Shown here: positions 56,040-64,000 of the stretch, piece by piece
Layout of the letters: each line of letters opens with the position of its first letter
How positions within the stretch are numbered: the first letter of the stretch is position 1
Source of the DNA: Spodoptera frugiperda
Lineage: Eukaryota; Arthropoda; Insecta; Lepidoptera; Noctuidae
Assembly: GCF_023101765.2 (NCBI RefSeq)
Contig: NC_064213.1
Location: 2,418,001-2,482,000 of the forward strand
Reading direction: 5' to 3'
Length of the DNA stretch: 64,000 nucleotides
Made by a program: the position numbers and the translations under genes
The notes under the pieces: generated by a model
What the model was told of the DNA's origin: nothing
The model's input: only the letters and a program-made list of their open reading frames with translations
Database searches by the model: none

Positions 56040-56125
56040 ACCGCTCTCATTGGCCGTCAGAGCGCCGAACGCGCTCTCGTTTCGATTACTTTAAACGTAA
56101 AGCAAACTCGTACCTACTAAGGGTA
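56040..56125. mobile_element. Half-copy of palindromic MITE M2
   Basis: 'cattggccgtcagagcgccg', 'aacgcgctctcgtttcgatt' and 'aacgtaaagcaaactcgtac' match the right half of the element at 3775-3934. A remnant of the left tip ('cctgtacc') abuts it, so the inside was deleted. Confidence 0.65.
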
Positions 56126-56589
56126 CTGATGTGACGAAGTCATTGGTGATCTGAGCTGAGCACAGCAAAGCCCTTTATAAGAAACACAGTACAATATTAA
56201 CTGTATCAATTGTATAAAACGTACAAATTTTGCAAAAGTACTTAAAAGTCAACAGTCGTTTACTGCATGGTCTTCTAAACTTGACACAAATTTATTGCTA
56301 TCTCCTATATCAGATATTGACGTATTTTTACCCAAATCTTATCAGTATAGGACACGAGGACAAAATCTTTGGAGCACAGCACGTGAGATCAAATTCGATT
56401 TTCTCAATTGACCAGTTTCAAGGTGATACTTCAGTCCGCTTTTACTCAATAACCTTCTTCTACTCGGCCATTATATCTAATTAATTTTGTATTGAGCATT
56501 GCTTTGTATCGTGTCGTGTCATGGTGGCCCGGAGGTTTAAAAGAACCCTGCAAGTAGGTACCAATGTGACTTTTTCCGAGTAATATGTA
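56126..56589. other. No feature seen
   Basis: An 84-codon frame at 56230-56484 has no recognisable domain. Confidence 0.45.
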
Positions 56590-56785
56590 CTTTCTAAGAT
56601 TATTTAGACACCACAGACAAACGGTGAAGGAGAACATCGTGAGGAAACCTGGGCTTATAACTTCTGATTATAAGTTTGAAATCGTCAACCCACATTGAGC
56701 AATCGTGTTGATTAATGCTCAAACCCTCTCCGTATGAGAAAAGGCCTTTGTTCAGCAGTGGTCACTTATAGGCTGTTGATATGTG
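56590..56785 (+). repeat. LINE 3'-tail repeat (copy 2)
   Basis: 'ctaagattatttagacacca', 'acggtgaaggagaacatcgt', 'gaggaaacctgggcttataa', 'aatgctcaaaccctctccgt' and 'cagtggtcacttataggctg', then a TGATGTG run. Longer at its 3' side than the copy at 32270. Confidence 0.7.
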
Positions 56786-57225
56786 ATGTGTTCTTTTGTC
56801 TCTACCCTCATGGAAAACTGGCGTGAGATTATGTATGTATGTTTTGTATTGCCATCTGCTACATATTCAATAGCAATTTTTACCCGACATCATTTCGGAT
56901 CCTTTCCAAATGATTCACAAAAAAGAACCTGCCCAAACACGTAATTTTCAATTACCGTGCCGTGCCTCGTGATGAGTTATCTTAAAATCACTGCAATTTA
57001 GGTGATTGAACTGCATTCAAAATCGACCTCAAGAGTTCACGTACGTGTTTGTAAGTAGTTACGTACATATTGGTAGGTAAGTACGTATTTGCACAAATGC
57101 CTGCTTTAGCCTGCGATTTCTCTCTGGCATTTTCTTTTTCCTGCCAATATGTATATCTAGGTTTATCTGAGGAATGTCACAATATAATCTTCTTCTTATA
57201 TTTCCCCCTTTCAAACAATCTTTAC
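56786..57225. other. No feature seen
   Basis: AT-rich spacer. Confidence 0.5.
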
Positions 57226-57396
57226 CACCTGGAGGACACGGTGGAGCATACGGTGGCGGTGTGCCCTGCATTGGCTGGGCACCGCTGTGTCCTCAGCGAT
57301 GTGTTCGACGGCGACCACTCGCATCCGGCATTGGTTCGGGTTATGATGCGGAGCGAGGGAGAGTGGACTGTTTTGAATTTTCTTAATAACTTTTTT
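57226..57396 (+). pseudogene. C-terminal fragment of an R1-clade-like LINE ORF2
   Basis: In the frame starting at 57226 the translation reads LEDTVEHTVAVCPALAGHR, then VLSDVFDGDH, LVRVMMRSEGEWTVLNF. This matches the pattern of the C-terminal zinc-knuckle region of R1-type LINEs (D(T/V).EH(T/V)...CP.W..R...L), which ends a few dozen residues before the ORF stop. Sequence upstream of 57226 is unrelated and AT-rich. The Trp after CPA is replaced by Leu. The GC-rich composition stands out from both flanks. It is a short orphan piece of a longer element. Confidence 0.6.
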
Positions 57397-58625
57397 CTCT
57401 TTTTTCACCTCACCCTCACTCTTCCTTTCTTTTCATAACAGTTCTCATTTTCTGTAATAGTAATCTTAAAAGGACACACGCGTATTTGATAAATCGCAGA
57501 GAGGTACTCGAACTTTGTAATAAACGATACCTACTCAATGAGACTACTTAAAAAGAGGATGACAATGTAGATGCATTACAAAGTAAGTGACGCAAAGTCT
57601 GAGAAGTGGCAGTACCTGTCTCATGTCAGTTCCTCATTAGGGAATATACACGCGACTACAAATCGAGACATACATTACCAGTTTATCATGACCTCGCTTT
57701 GTTTAATCTTTCTTCACAGTCAACGGTCAGTTTATACTGGTCTATTGTAGTCAAATGTAGGTACATTAACATTAACTAAACGTTAGTGAATCACCCACTT
57801 GAATTCAAGTGAATCACACAAAATCCTAATTTATACCTACGTGACGGAGTTCATACAGTTTTTTATCGTCGAAAATGTATTTAATTTACATGTAATTACT
57901 TGGTGTTCTCACATTTGTTTTGGTAGCGAGTAATCAGAGTCGGACTGGCTTAATAGGCGCGATGGCAATTTTATGGTCAGTCAATTTCTTAATAGGCCTG
58001 TGTTATGGGATTTTTTAGAGTGTGTCATTACCATTTAAGCCTGTATAATTCAAGGAACTTTGACTTAAATGTAACGAAACAAAACAAATAATCCCTATGC
58101 TTCTCGCCAAATCCGACCCTGTTTTTACTTAATTTTTGCTTTAAAATCGCACCTAGGTTATTTCGATTCAAATGCGGTCCTGCGAATCGGGGCAACATGC
58201 AATCAAACTATCAAACTGCACGTGAACATCAATAAACTATGACAATTATGTAATTATATTTGAGTCTGAATTAAGAACTAAATTTAGTCTGTATGTTTTT
58301 ATTACATGATAAGTTAATGAATGTGTTTAAATGTATTAAAATGTTTAGTTTGAATAGTAGTTGTTTATATCATAACTTTCGTGAGACATACTAAATTAAA
58401 CTACTATGAAACTAGTCGAGTTCCTCGTCAAATATTTACGTCACTAACAACATTATAACTAACTAACATTATAATTATTTGAAAAGTTCTTATTCGTTTT
58501 GAATCTGATATTCCTCGAAAGGGTGGCAAAATTACGCCGTTTCGCCAGCCAGCAACTATCATTTACAGCAGAAACCACCGAATTAATTGCAATAGAAGCG
58601 ACTAAAAAAAATAGGTATCAGGATG
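57397..58625. other. No feature seen
   Basis: AT-rich, 1.2 kb, no exon or repeat recognised. Confidence 0.45.
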
Positions 58626-58629
58626 TTAA

Positions 58630-58846
58630 CACACCAATCGATCAACGTCGACTATCGATCGATTGGTGTGGTAGCTTTAATTAATACACGGATAAGATAC
58701 GATTGCCGGTCGATGGCATTGCTCGACGTAGATCGGTTAATCCCAGCTAAATTACATCAGTTTCTTTCAGAAAAAATTCACACACGTCAACCAATTCATT
58801 CTAACATCAGTCGATGACATCTATCGGCTATCGATCGATTGGTGTG
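58630..58846. other. Palindromic element with three CACACCAATCGATC arms
   Basis: CACACCAATCGATC (58630-58643) pairs perfectly with GATCGATTGGTGTG (58657-58670), and the same right arm is repeated exactly at 58833-58846, about 175 bp on. 'atcgatcgattggtgtg' at both sites extends the match. This could be a small MITE whose left terminus is itself a hairpin. Confidence 0.55.
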
Positions 58847-58966
58847 TATCGATTGTTTAAGATCGACAACGCAACTTGTAACTCCGATTCTGTTGCGCTT
58901 GTCATCCAGGTGATCCATCTGTTTTTAGCTCCCTATTTCAAATACGTCAAATACAAAACCCTTTAA

Positions 58967-59152
58967 AAATAAGCGTCCACACGCCTGCATCGTACGCATT
59001 CCGTATGACGTTATCTCTTCGCATGTAGGCATTACTGATGATGCGGTCCGTATGATGCGGATTAATAGACGCAGTTGTATGAGTTTCTATAAAAGATAAA
59101 CTAAAATCTGTTGCATGCGGTGCGTACGATGCGGGCCTGTGGACGCGTACTT
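58967..59152. mobile_element. MITE family M3, copy 2
   Basis: Shares with 16801-17027 the 'aagcgtccaca' left end, 'gcctgcatcgtacgcattcc', 'atgtaggcattactgatgat', 'agacgcagttgtatgagttt' and the right 'gcgggcctgtggacgcgtac'. It is inverted relative to copy 1, about 40 bp shorter, and its target duplication has decayed. It lies only about 65 bp from the exon donor at 59216. Confidence 0.75.
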
Positions 59153-59216
59153 TGGGATATCATCAATGTGACATTTACTGATGGAACAGTTAATAAAATA
59201 ACAATATAAAACTCAC

Positions 59217-59355
59217 TGCTTGTGATGTTCTTGTCCATAGCAGAGACTCCTGGCCTGGCCGCAGTGGCCTGATTACTCTCGCCGCCCTCAAACATACCAT
59301 TTGTTGGGAACGTATTATAACTTGCATAAATCATTGTAAACCAAAAACGTGACAT
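59217..59355 (-). CDS. Probable coding exon of an unrecognised host gene (alternative first exon)
   Basis: A minus-strand frame from the ATG at 59355 (MSRFWFTMIY) with a further in-frame Met at 59295 (MFEGGESNQATAARPG). It runs GC-rich through AMDKNITS to a good donor, CA|GTGAGT (59216-59211). From either Met the exon exits in phase 1 with a single leftover A, exactly as the exon at 35955-36030 does. The MFEGGE start gives a hydrophilic 26-residue segment similar in size and character to the other exon. The upstream start adds a more hydrophobic, AT-rich leader that may be 5' UTR. No repeat copy is seen in the window. Beyond the donor the frame soon stops, as expected for intron. The product is unknown. 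Confidence 0.5.
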
Positions 59356-59569
59356 CTTGAATTGACTTTACGTTTTTCACTATTCAGTGTATTTTTGACA
59401 ATATTTCTTCATAGAGAATTTATGACGCAGGGTCTATAATAACTTTTTTGTAAAAAGGTTTGTATAATCTCGTTGATTACGTTTTCAATCTGTTCGAGTA
59501 CCGGGTTTTCGATATTGCTTTTTAATTTCATATATATATAGGTCTGGAAGTCCAATTATCCTCCTCCCC
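59356..59569. other. Upstream flank of the 59 kb exon
   Basis: AT-rich. Would hold the promoter or an intron acceptor for the exon, but no TATA box at convincing spacing is seen. Confidence 0.35.
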
Positions 59570-59740
59570 AATCTTCCCAAACCCCGATTCCCCAATAACC
59601 CTTAAATTCCTGATACCCAAAAGGCCGGCAACGCATTGTAATGTCTCTGGTGTTTTAGGTGTATATGGGCGGCGGCGGTAACTTACCATCAGGTGATCCG
59701 TCACCTCGTTTAGCGGCTTATATGGGGTCTAGAATTGTGT
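59570..59740 (-). repeat. Rep-D short interspersed repeat
   Basis: Reverse orientation: 'ccccaatcttcccaaacccc', 'aaaaggccggcaacgcattg', 'ctctggtgttttaggtgta', 'cttaccatcaggtgatccgt' and 'tagcggcttata'. The longest and best-kept copy of the family here. Confidence 0.8.
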
Positions 59741-59760
59741 CCAATACTACTACAATTTAT

Positions 59761-59866
59761 TATTATTAGAACTTATGGCGGGATATTTACCATATTTATT
59801 AATTTTGGTAATTAATTTTCAAAATTAATAAACATGGTAAATATCCCTTCATAAGTTCTAATAATA
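59761..59866. mobile_element. Hairpin repeat, family M5 (copy 2)
   Basis: The left arm from 59761 (tattattagaacttatg, then 'gggatatttaccat' and 'ttattaatttt') pairs with the right arm ending 59866 (aaaattaataa, 'atggtaaatatccc', 'cataagttctaataata') around a 13-base loop. The flank 'gtgttagtgaccatgtca' is shared, inverted, with the copy at 13345-13512. Confidence 0.7.
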
Positions 59867-59889
59867 GTGTTAGTGACCATGTCAGTTTA

Positions 59890-60249
59890 AAAACTTTAAT
59901 TTATGTTCACTCATTCTATAAAAAATCTACAACCCGAAAGATCTCCTACTGCACACAGCAGAACCCCGTAAAGCTCTTTAGTTTTCGCATTCCTTGTAGA
60001 ACTACTAAAAAAGAACAAAGGGATATCTTTAATCCTGAATTTCTCTCATATTTTTACAATGATTGGTTGAATCATTCCACTTGCCACTATAATATGAAAA
60101 TTAATACGTTTCCACATAATATAAAAACAATGACTTTACATCCGGGAACTTTAAAAGGTGACAAGGCTAATTGGATTAGTATAAATTCTAGCTTGTGCTC
60201 TAAATTTCCATTAGATACACTCAAAATATTAGTCTATAATATATTGTAG
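59890..60249 (+). other. Unidentified open frame
   Basis: About 119 codons open to a stop at 60247-60249, directly after the M5 hairpin. The composition is less repetitive than most chance frames here, with 'CRTTKKEQRDIFNPEF' and 'MTLHPGTLKGDKANW'. The first good Met is at 60067. I see no domain, signal peptide or splice context and cannot tell a decayed gene or transposon fragment from chance. Confidence 0.25.
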
Positions 60250-60414
60250 TATATCTAAAACCATATAAAAATAGTCTTTGTTTCGATTCTATTAGAGGTG
60301 ATTTCTAGTTCGACTATATTTTTCTGTCACTTCATGTGCTTCCCGTAGGAATGCCTATCCCGTAATAGGAATTTCAAAAAATCCTTAAACACGCACTCAT
60401 TTTCTTTTGAGCGG

Positions 60415-60530
60415 TTAAAATCATGTATTGTTTTTGCCCGCCTTGTGTGAGGCGAGAGGGAGTGTCAGACTCTTACTGACTAAAAACCACCCCGTGTCCC
60501 ACTTTGAGCCGGAGCCCCGGTGACCTGATC
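60415..60530 (+). repeat. Rep-A short repeat
   Basis: 'gcccgccttgtgtgaggcga', 'gagggagtgtcagactctta', 'ctaaaaaccaccccg' and 'tttgagccggagccccggtg', compact form. Confidence 0.75.
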
Positions 60531-61650
60531 AGGATATCCTAAAGCTCTCTACATTACCTACATACATTGCAGTTTCTAAAAAGTAGATTTCACTTTCAGA
60601 TCACCACTATCCATGTGATCACTCCAATCTATAACAATTAATCAATTCTTAAATCTATTACAAAAACAATATAGTTGAAAATCTCTTGACAGATGTGCTG
60701 ATATCTTGACTATCGGCACCATGCTGACGTCACTCCTCACTCCCTGGGAACACGTGGTGATGCTGTGATATCACACTCCGCAGTACATCTGATAAATGAT
60801 ACAGTTAGTTGATATTTCATCAGAAGCATCACTTTATTATCTCTTGATTCTGCATGTGTTGCCAGTCTTGTTCATATCAAAAATAGTTTTTATTTGAAGA
60901 TCGACGTTCGTACCGAATTTGAGTATGAACTTTATGGAATATTTTTTCTGGAAAAGAGAGATACTGTGAGACTAACAGGTCATAGTATATGTAAACGGTA
61001 CCGATACGGTATGGTTGCGGCACGATGTTTTTGGCTTTGGAAACAATACGAAAACTCAAATATTTATGTCACAACTGAGAGAGATCAAAAGTCACTAATT
61101 TTTATGAGAATAAAACTGATGAATCTGGAGAAAAAATTACACGGGACCACGTCAAAAGAGTAATAGTATTAGTGGTCCTTAGCGTAACAAAAATGTAAAA
61201 AAATTGTCCTTAATCAATCTTGGTAACCCTTGATTTACAGTAATAAATATTATTTTATCACTTACATTTTATTTACCCTCGTACTTACCCAGTAACACTG
61301 ACAATAAAATAAAATAAATGGAAGTAAACTATTATTATGAAATGATACCGCAAACTAAGATCCTTCATTTTTTCTTTAATAAAAACTAATCATAAAACTG
61401 ATTGCAATGTAATACAATTCTGTATTAAATTCAATACCATTGGGCTTCCTTCCTTACCTACAATGAGACTTCCTCCAGTATACAAATAATTTAACTTGAG
61501 GGTGTCAGCATAATGTGCACTCACTTTACGATCACTGCGCACTATGCTCCCCGAAACAAGGAAAGTAACTAGCAGGACTAAGAATGTGATGGGCTTTGTT
61601 CAAGAGAAAGGTTAATTTGTTTGTCTCAATCTCCATTGATTTTATTCTGA
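60531..61650. other. No feature before the LINE
   Basis: AT-rich. One isolated TGACGTCA at 60725-60732. An 89-codon frame at 60894-61163 is unrecognised. The LINE's 5' truncation point lies in the last 200 bp or so. Confidence 0.4.
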
Positions 61651-63813
61651 ATTATTGTTAACCCAAAGACTGAAAGACGCATTGAAACGTTCAAATCTAA
61701 ACTCTCTGACAAATTACCTTTATTATTAAGGAATAAAAATACGAATAACTTGTGTGATGATTTTTTAAATATTTACCATACCGAGTTTAAGTCTACCTTC
61801 ACACCTAAAACCATACCAGCTCATGGCAATGCGCCTTTCAATCAATGGGCAACCACTGGCATCTATAAAAGTAGGAAACGCCTATATGAGCTTTATAACG
61901 AGAGGATATTTATAAACACAATTGAATTTAATGAATATGTAAAGAAGTATTCTAAATTGTTTAAAAAAGTTTGCTCTATTGCTAAATCACTATATTTGAG
62001 CTCTAAAATAAAAAACAGTTCCAATGTAATTAAAGCGACCTGGAGTATTATTAATGGTGAAGCAGGAAGATCTAAAAGGAGAAGTAGTGAATATAATCTG
62101 GTAATTGATAATAATGTAATTAAATCAGATGCTGAAGTTGCAGCCGCATTTGAAAACTTCTTTTCGGACATTCCTGTTTCCACTACCAGGTCCTTGAATT
62201 CATCACCCACTGTCGCAGAATCTTTACTAAAAGAAAATGTTGTAGCTTGCCATTCAAGTTTCAATTTTGAACACATAGATTATACAGATATAATTAAAAC
62301 GTTCCATACTTTGAATAAGAAAAAGACTGCTGACCTGTGGGGTAATTCTGTGTACATTACCAGCTCTGTAATAACTATTGTGGCACCTGTATTAGCTTTA
62401 ATTTTTAATAACTGTATTGATCGTGGTGTGTTTCCTGATCTCATGAAGAATAGTAAAATAACTCCGTTATTTAAATCGGGTAGTACTTCTGACCCCACTA
62501 ACTTTAGACCTATTTCAGTACTACCTACATTCAGTAAAATTTTTGAAAAAATTATTCTAAAGCAGATGCAAAGATTTTTTAATAGAAATAAATTATTGCA
62601 TGGTAACCAGTTTGGATTTACAAGGGGTCGTTCAACAACTGATGCCGGTGTTGAACTTCTTAATCACATATATGACGCGTGGGAGGACTCGGGGGACGCA
62701 TTGGGTGTTTTTTGTGACTTATCCAAGGCGTTCGATTGTGTCCTTCATGAAACACTGATCAGGAAGCTATCCCATTATGGAATGCGGGGCAACTCTCTGG
62801 ACCTACTTATCTCTTACTTGAGTAATAGAATTCAGAGAGTTGAGATTAACGGGAAAATTTCTGCCGGGTCTGTTGTTAGGATGGGTGTTCCGCAGGGGTC
62901 AATTCTCGGTCCGTTTTTATTTCTTATTTATATTAATGACTTACCTTACCTTGTAAAGGATAACCATGGGATAGTACTGTTTGCTGATGATACCTCTTTA
63001 TTATTTAAACTCAAACGTGGACAATTAGTCAGTGATCATGTAATTAGTGCTCTCTCAAAAATAGTACGCTGGTTTAGTGCCAATAACTTGCTACTTAATG
63101 AATCAAAAACTAAATGCATTAAATTCACAACACCAAATGTTAGGCATGTCAAAACCAGCGTGCTAATCAAGGGCGGGGAGTTGGACCCTGTAGATTCAGC
63201 TATCTTTTTAGGTATAACCCTAGACGCTAAGCTACAGTGGGCCCCACATATAGATAAGTTGTCGAAAAGGCTCAGCTCAGCAGCATATGCCGTTAAAAAA
63301 ATTAGAAATTTAACTGATGTAAATACAGCGCGTCTAGTATACTTTAGTTATTTCCATAGTATCATGTCATATGGTATTCTCCTGTGGGGGAATGCTGCTG
63401 ACATTCAGTCTGTCTTTGTGCTGCAGAAGCGAGCCATTCGATCAATTTATAATCTTAGTCCCAGGCATTCTCTCAGGGAACTATTTAAAGAAATTAATAT
63501 AATGACTGTTGCCTCTCAATATATCTATGAAAATATAGTGTATGCTCATAAAAACATAAAAATATTTAAAAAGTACAGTGATATACACAATATCAACACT
63601 AGAAATAAAAATAAATATGTTGTTCCTACTACTAGACTTAAGAAAATAAGCGGTTCGTTTAGATGTCAATGTATACGCTTTTACAATAAAATTCCCAGCC
63701 ATATTCAAAGTTTAAACCTAGGTAAATTTAAAAATATTATTAAAGAAAAACTTTGTAGTAAAGCTTTTTATAAAATAAAAGACTACTTGGAGGATAGTCA
63801 GGCTTGGGAATGA
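61651..63813 (+). CDS. CR1/Jockey-like LINE ORF2, linker and reverse transcriptase
   Basis: An uninterrupted frame of 720 codons opens after a stop at 61648-61650 and ends at TGA 63811-63813. It begins inside the linker between the endonuclease and the RT, so the element is 5'-truncated and no genuine initiator is present. The RT blocks follow in order: 'DPTNFRPISVLP' (nt about 62497), 'QFGFTRGRSTTDA', catalytic 'DLSKAFD' (about 62716), 'GVPQGSILGPFL' (about 62884), 'FADD' (62980-62991) and 'ILLWG' in the thumb, with a basic C-terminal tail. All three catalytic Asp residues are present. The lack of any stop or frameshift suggests a fairly young copy, although without its endonuclease it cannot move alone. 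It is related to the 8048-9090 fragment along its whole C-terminal half. Confidence 0.9.
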   Translation: MIVNPKTERRIETFKSKLSDKLPLLLRNKNTNNLCDDFLNIYHTEFKSTFTPKTIPAHGNAPFNQWATTGIYKSRKRLYELYNERIFINTIEFNEYVKKYSKLFKKVCSIAKSLYLSSKIKNSSNVIKATWSIINGEAGRSKRRSSEYNLVIDNNVIKSDAEVAAAFENFFSDIPVSTTRSLNSSPTVAESLLKENVVACHSSFNFEHIDYTDIIKTFHTLNKKKTADLWGNSVYITSSVITIVAPVLALIFNNCIDRGVFPDLMKNSKITPLFKSGSTSDPTNFRPISVLPTFSKIFEKIILKQMQRFFNRNKLLHGNQFGFTRGRSTTDAGVELLNHIYDAWEDSGDALGVFCDLSKAFDCVLHETLIRKLSHYGMRGNSLDLLISYLSNRIQRVEINGKISAGSVVRMGVPQGSILGPFLFLIYINDLPYLVKDNHGIVLFADDTSLLFKLKRGQLVSDHVISALSKIVRWFSANNLLLNESKTKCIKFTTPNVRHVKTSVLIKGGELDPVDSAIFLGITLDAKLQWAPHIDKLSKRLSSAAYAVKKIRNLTDVNTARLVYFSYFHSIMSYGILLWGNAADIQSVFVLQKRAIRSIYNLSPRHSLRELFKEINIMTVASQYIYENIVYAHKNIKIFKKYSDIHNINTRNKNKYVVPTTRLKKISGSFRCQCIRFYNKIPSHIQSLNLGKFKNIIKEKLCSKAFYKIKDYLEDSQAWE

Positions 63814-64000
63814 ACTGCTATAATGTCCACACAGGTCTTGCTGACATGTTTGTAACATATAGTTACATTTTTTATACAATTTGACATTAACATAATTTGA
63901 CATTGTTTTATATATTTTTTTTTCCTTTTATATTTTTATATTTCCTTTTAAAATTGTTAGTTTGAGGACCGTGTGAGACTTTTGCTAGTCATTTTATTTT
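63814..64000 (+). other. 3' UTR of the LINE, cut by the window end
   Basis: AT-rich sequence after the stop codon, with 'gacattaacataatttgaca' and T-rich runs. The tail and target duplication are outside the window. Confidence 0.6.

Overview
The window looks like intronic or intergenic DNA from a moth, probably a noctuid. It is strongly AT-rich, has no compact gene array, and is crowded with transposable elements of types I associate with lepidopteran genomes: tRNA-derived SINEs with A and B boxes, CR1/Jockey-like LINEs, Harbinger, pogo-like and MITE elements. The assignment to Lepidoptera rests on remembered repeat families, not on a search.

Host genes. Only two short stretches look like host coding exons, both on the minus strand: 35955-36030 (starts at an ATG, ends at a GTAAGT donor, with a TATA box and CpG-rich promoter upstream) and 59217-59355 (ends at a GTGAGT donor). 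Both leave the reading frame in phase 1 with the same leftover base, so they could be alternative first coding exons of one large minus-strand gene whose body lies beyond position 1. I do not recognise the gene.

Layout. 1-15 kb: sparse, with scattered SINEs, a palindromic MITE (3.8 kb) and a 5'-truncated LINE reverse transcriptase (8.0-9.1 kb, minus). 15-27 kb: several MITEs and a cluster of same-orientation SINE copies. 27-36 kb: a 30-bp coding minisatellite, LINE tails, then the 36 kb promoter and exon. 37-43 kb: a pogo-like DNA element (39.3-40.6 kb) carrying repeated copies of its terminal motif, then an almost perfect 1,937-bp inverted-repeat element (40831-42767) with an 8-bp target duplication. 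45-50 kb: a TIR element (45299-50237) holding at least two LINE insertions, one a CR1-type element with a PHD-finger ORF1 and a deleted ORF2. 50-54 kb: MITEs, a segment rich in heat-shock-element and TGACGTCA sites, and a disabled Harbinger element. 54-64 kb: more SINEs and MITEs, the second exon, and a long LINE reverse transcriptase ORF (61651-63813) running to the window edge.

Repeat family names used below are local. Rep-A: GC-rich noctuid-type short repeat. Rep-B and Rep-C: two tRNA-derived SINEs. Rep-D: short repeat containing a GGGTCACCTGATGGTA-type core. Rep-F: AGAACCTCC-type LINE tail. Rep-G: RTE-like tail ending in a GCGGACGAAATCGCGGGC-type motif. Rep-K: a GGCGAACTCCGTTTCGC-type tail. 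M1 to M5: MITE families. The most interesting objects are the 669-bp-arm palindrome with a promoter-like, possibly spliced loop, the pogo-like element, and the HSE/TGACGTCA-rich segment.
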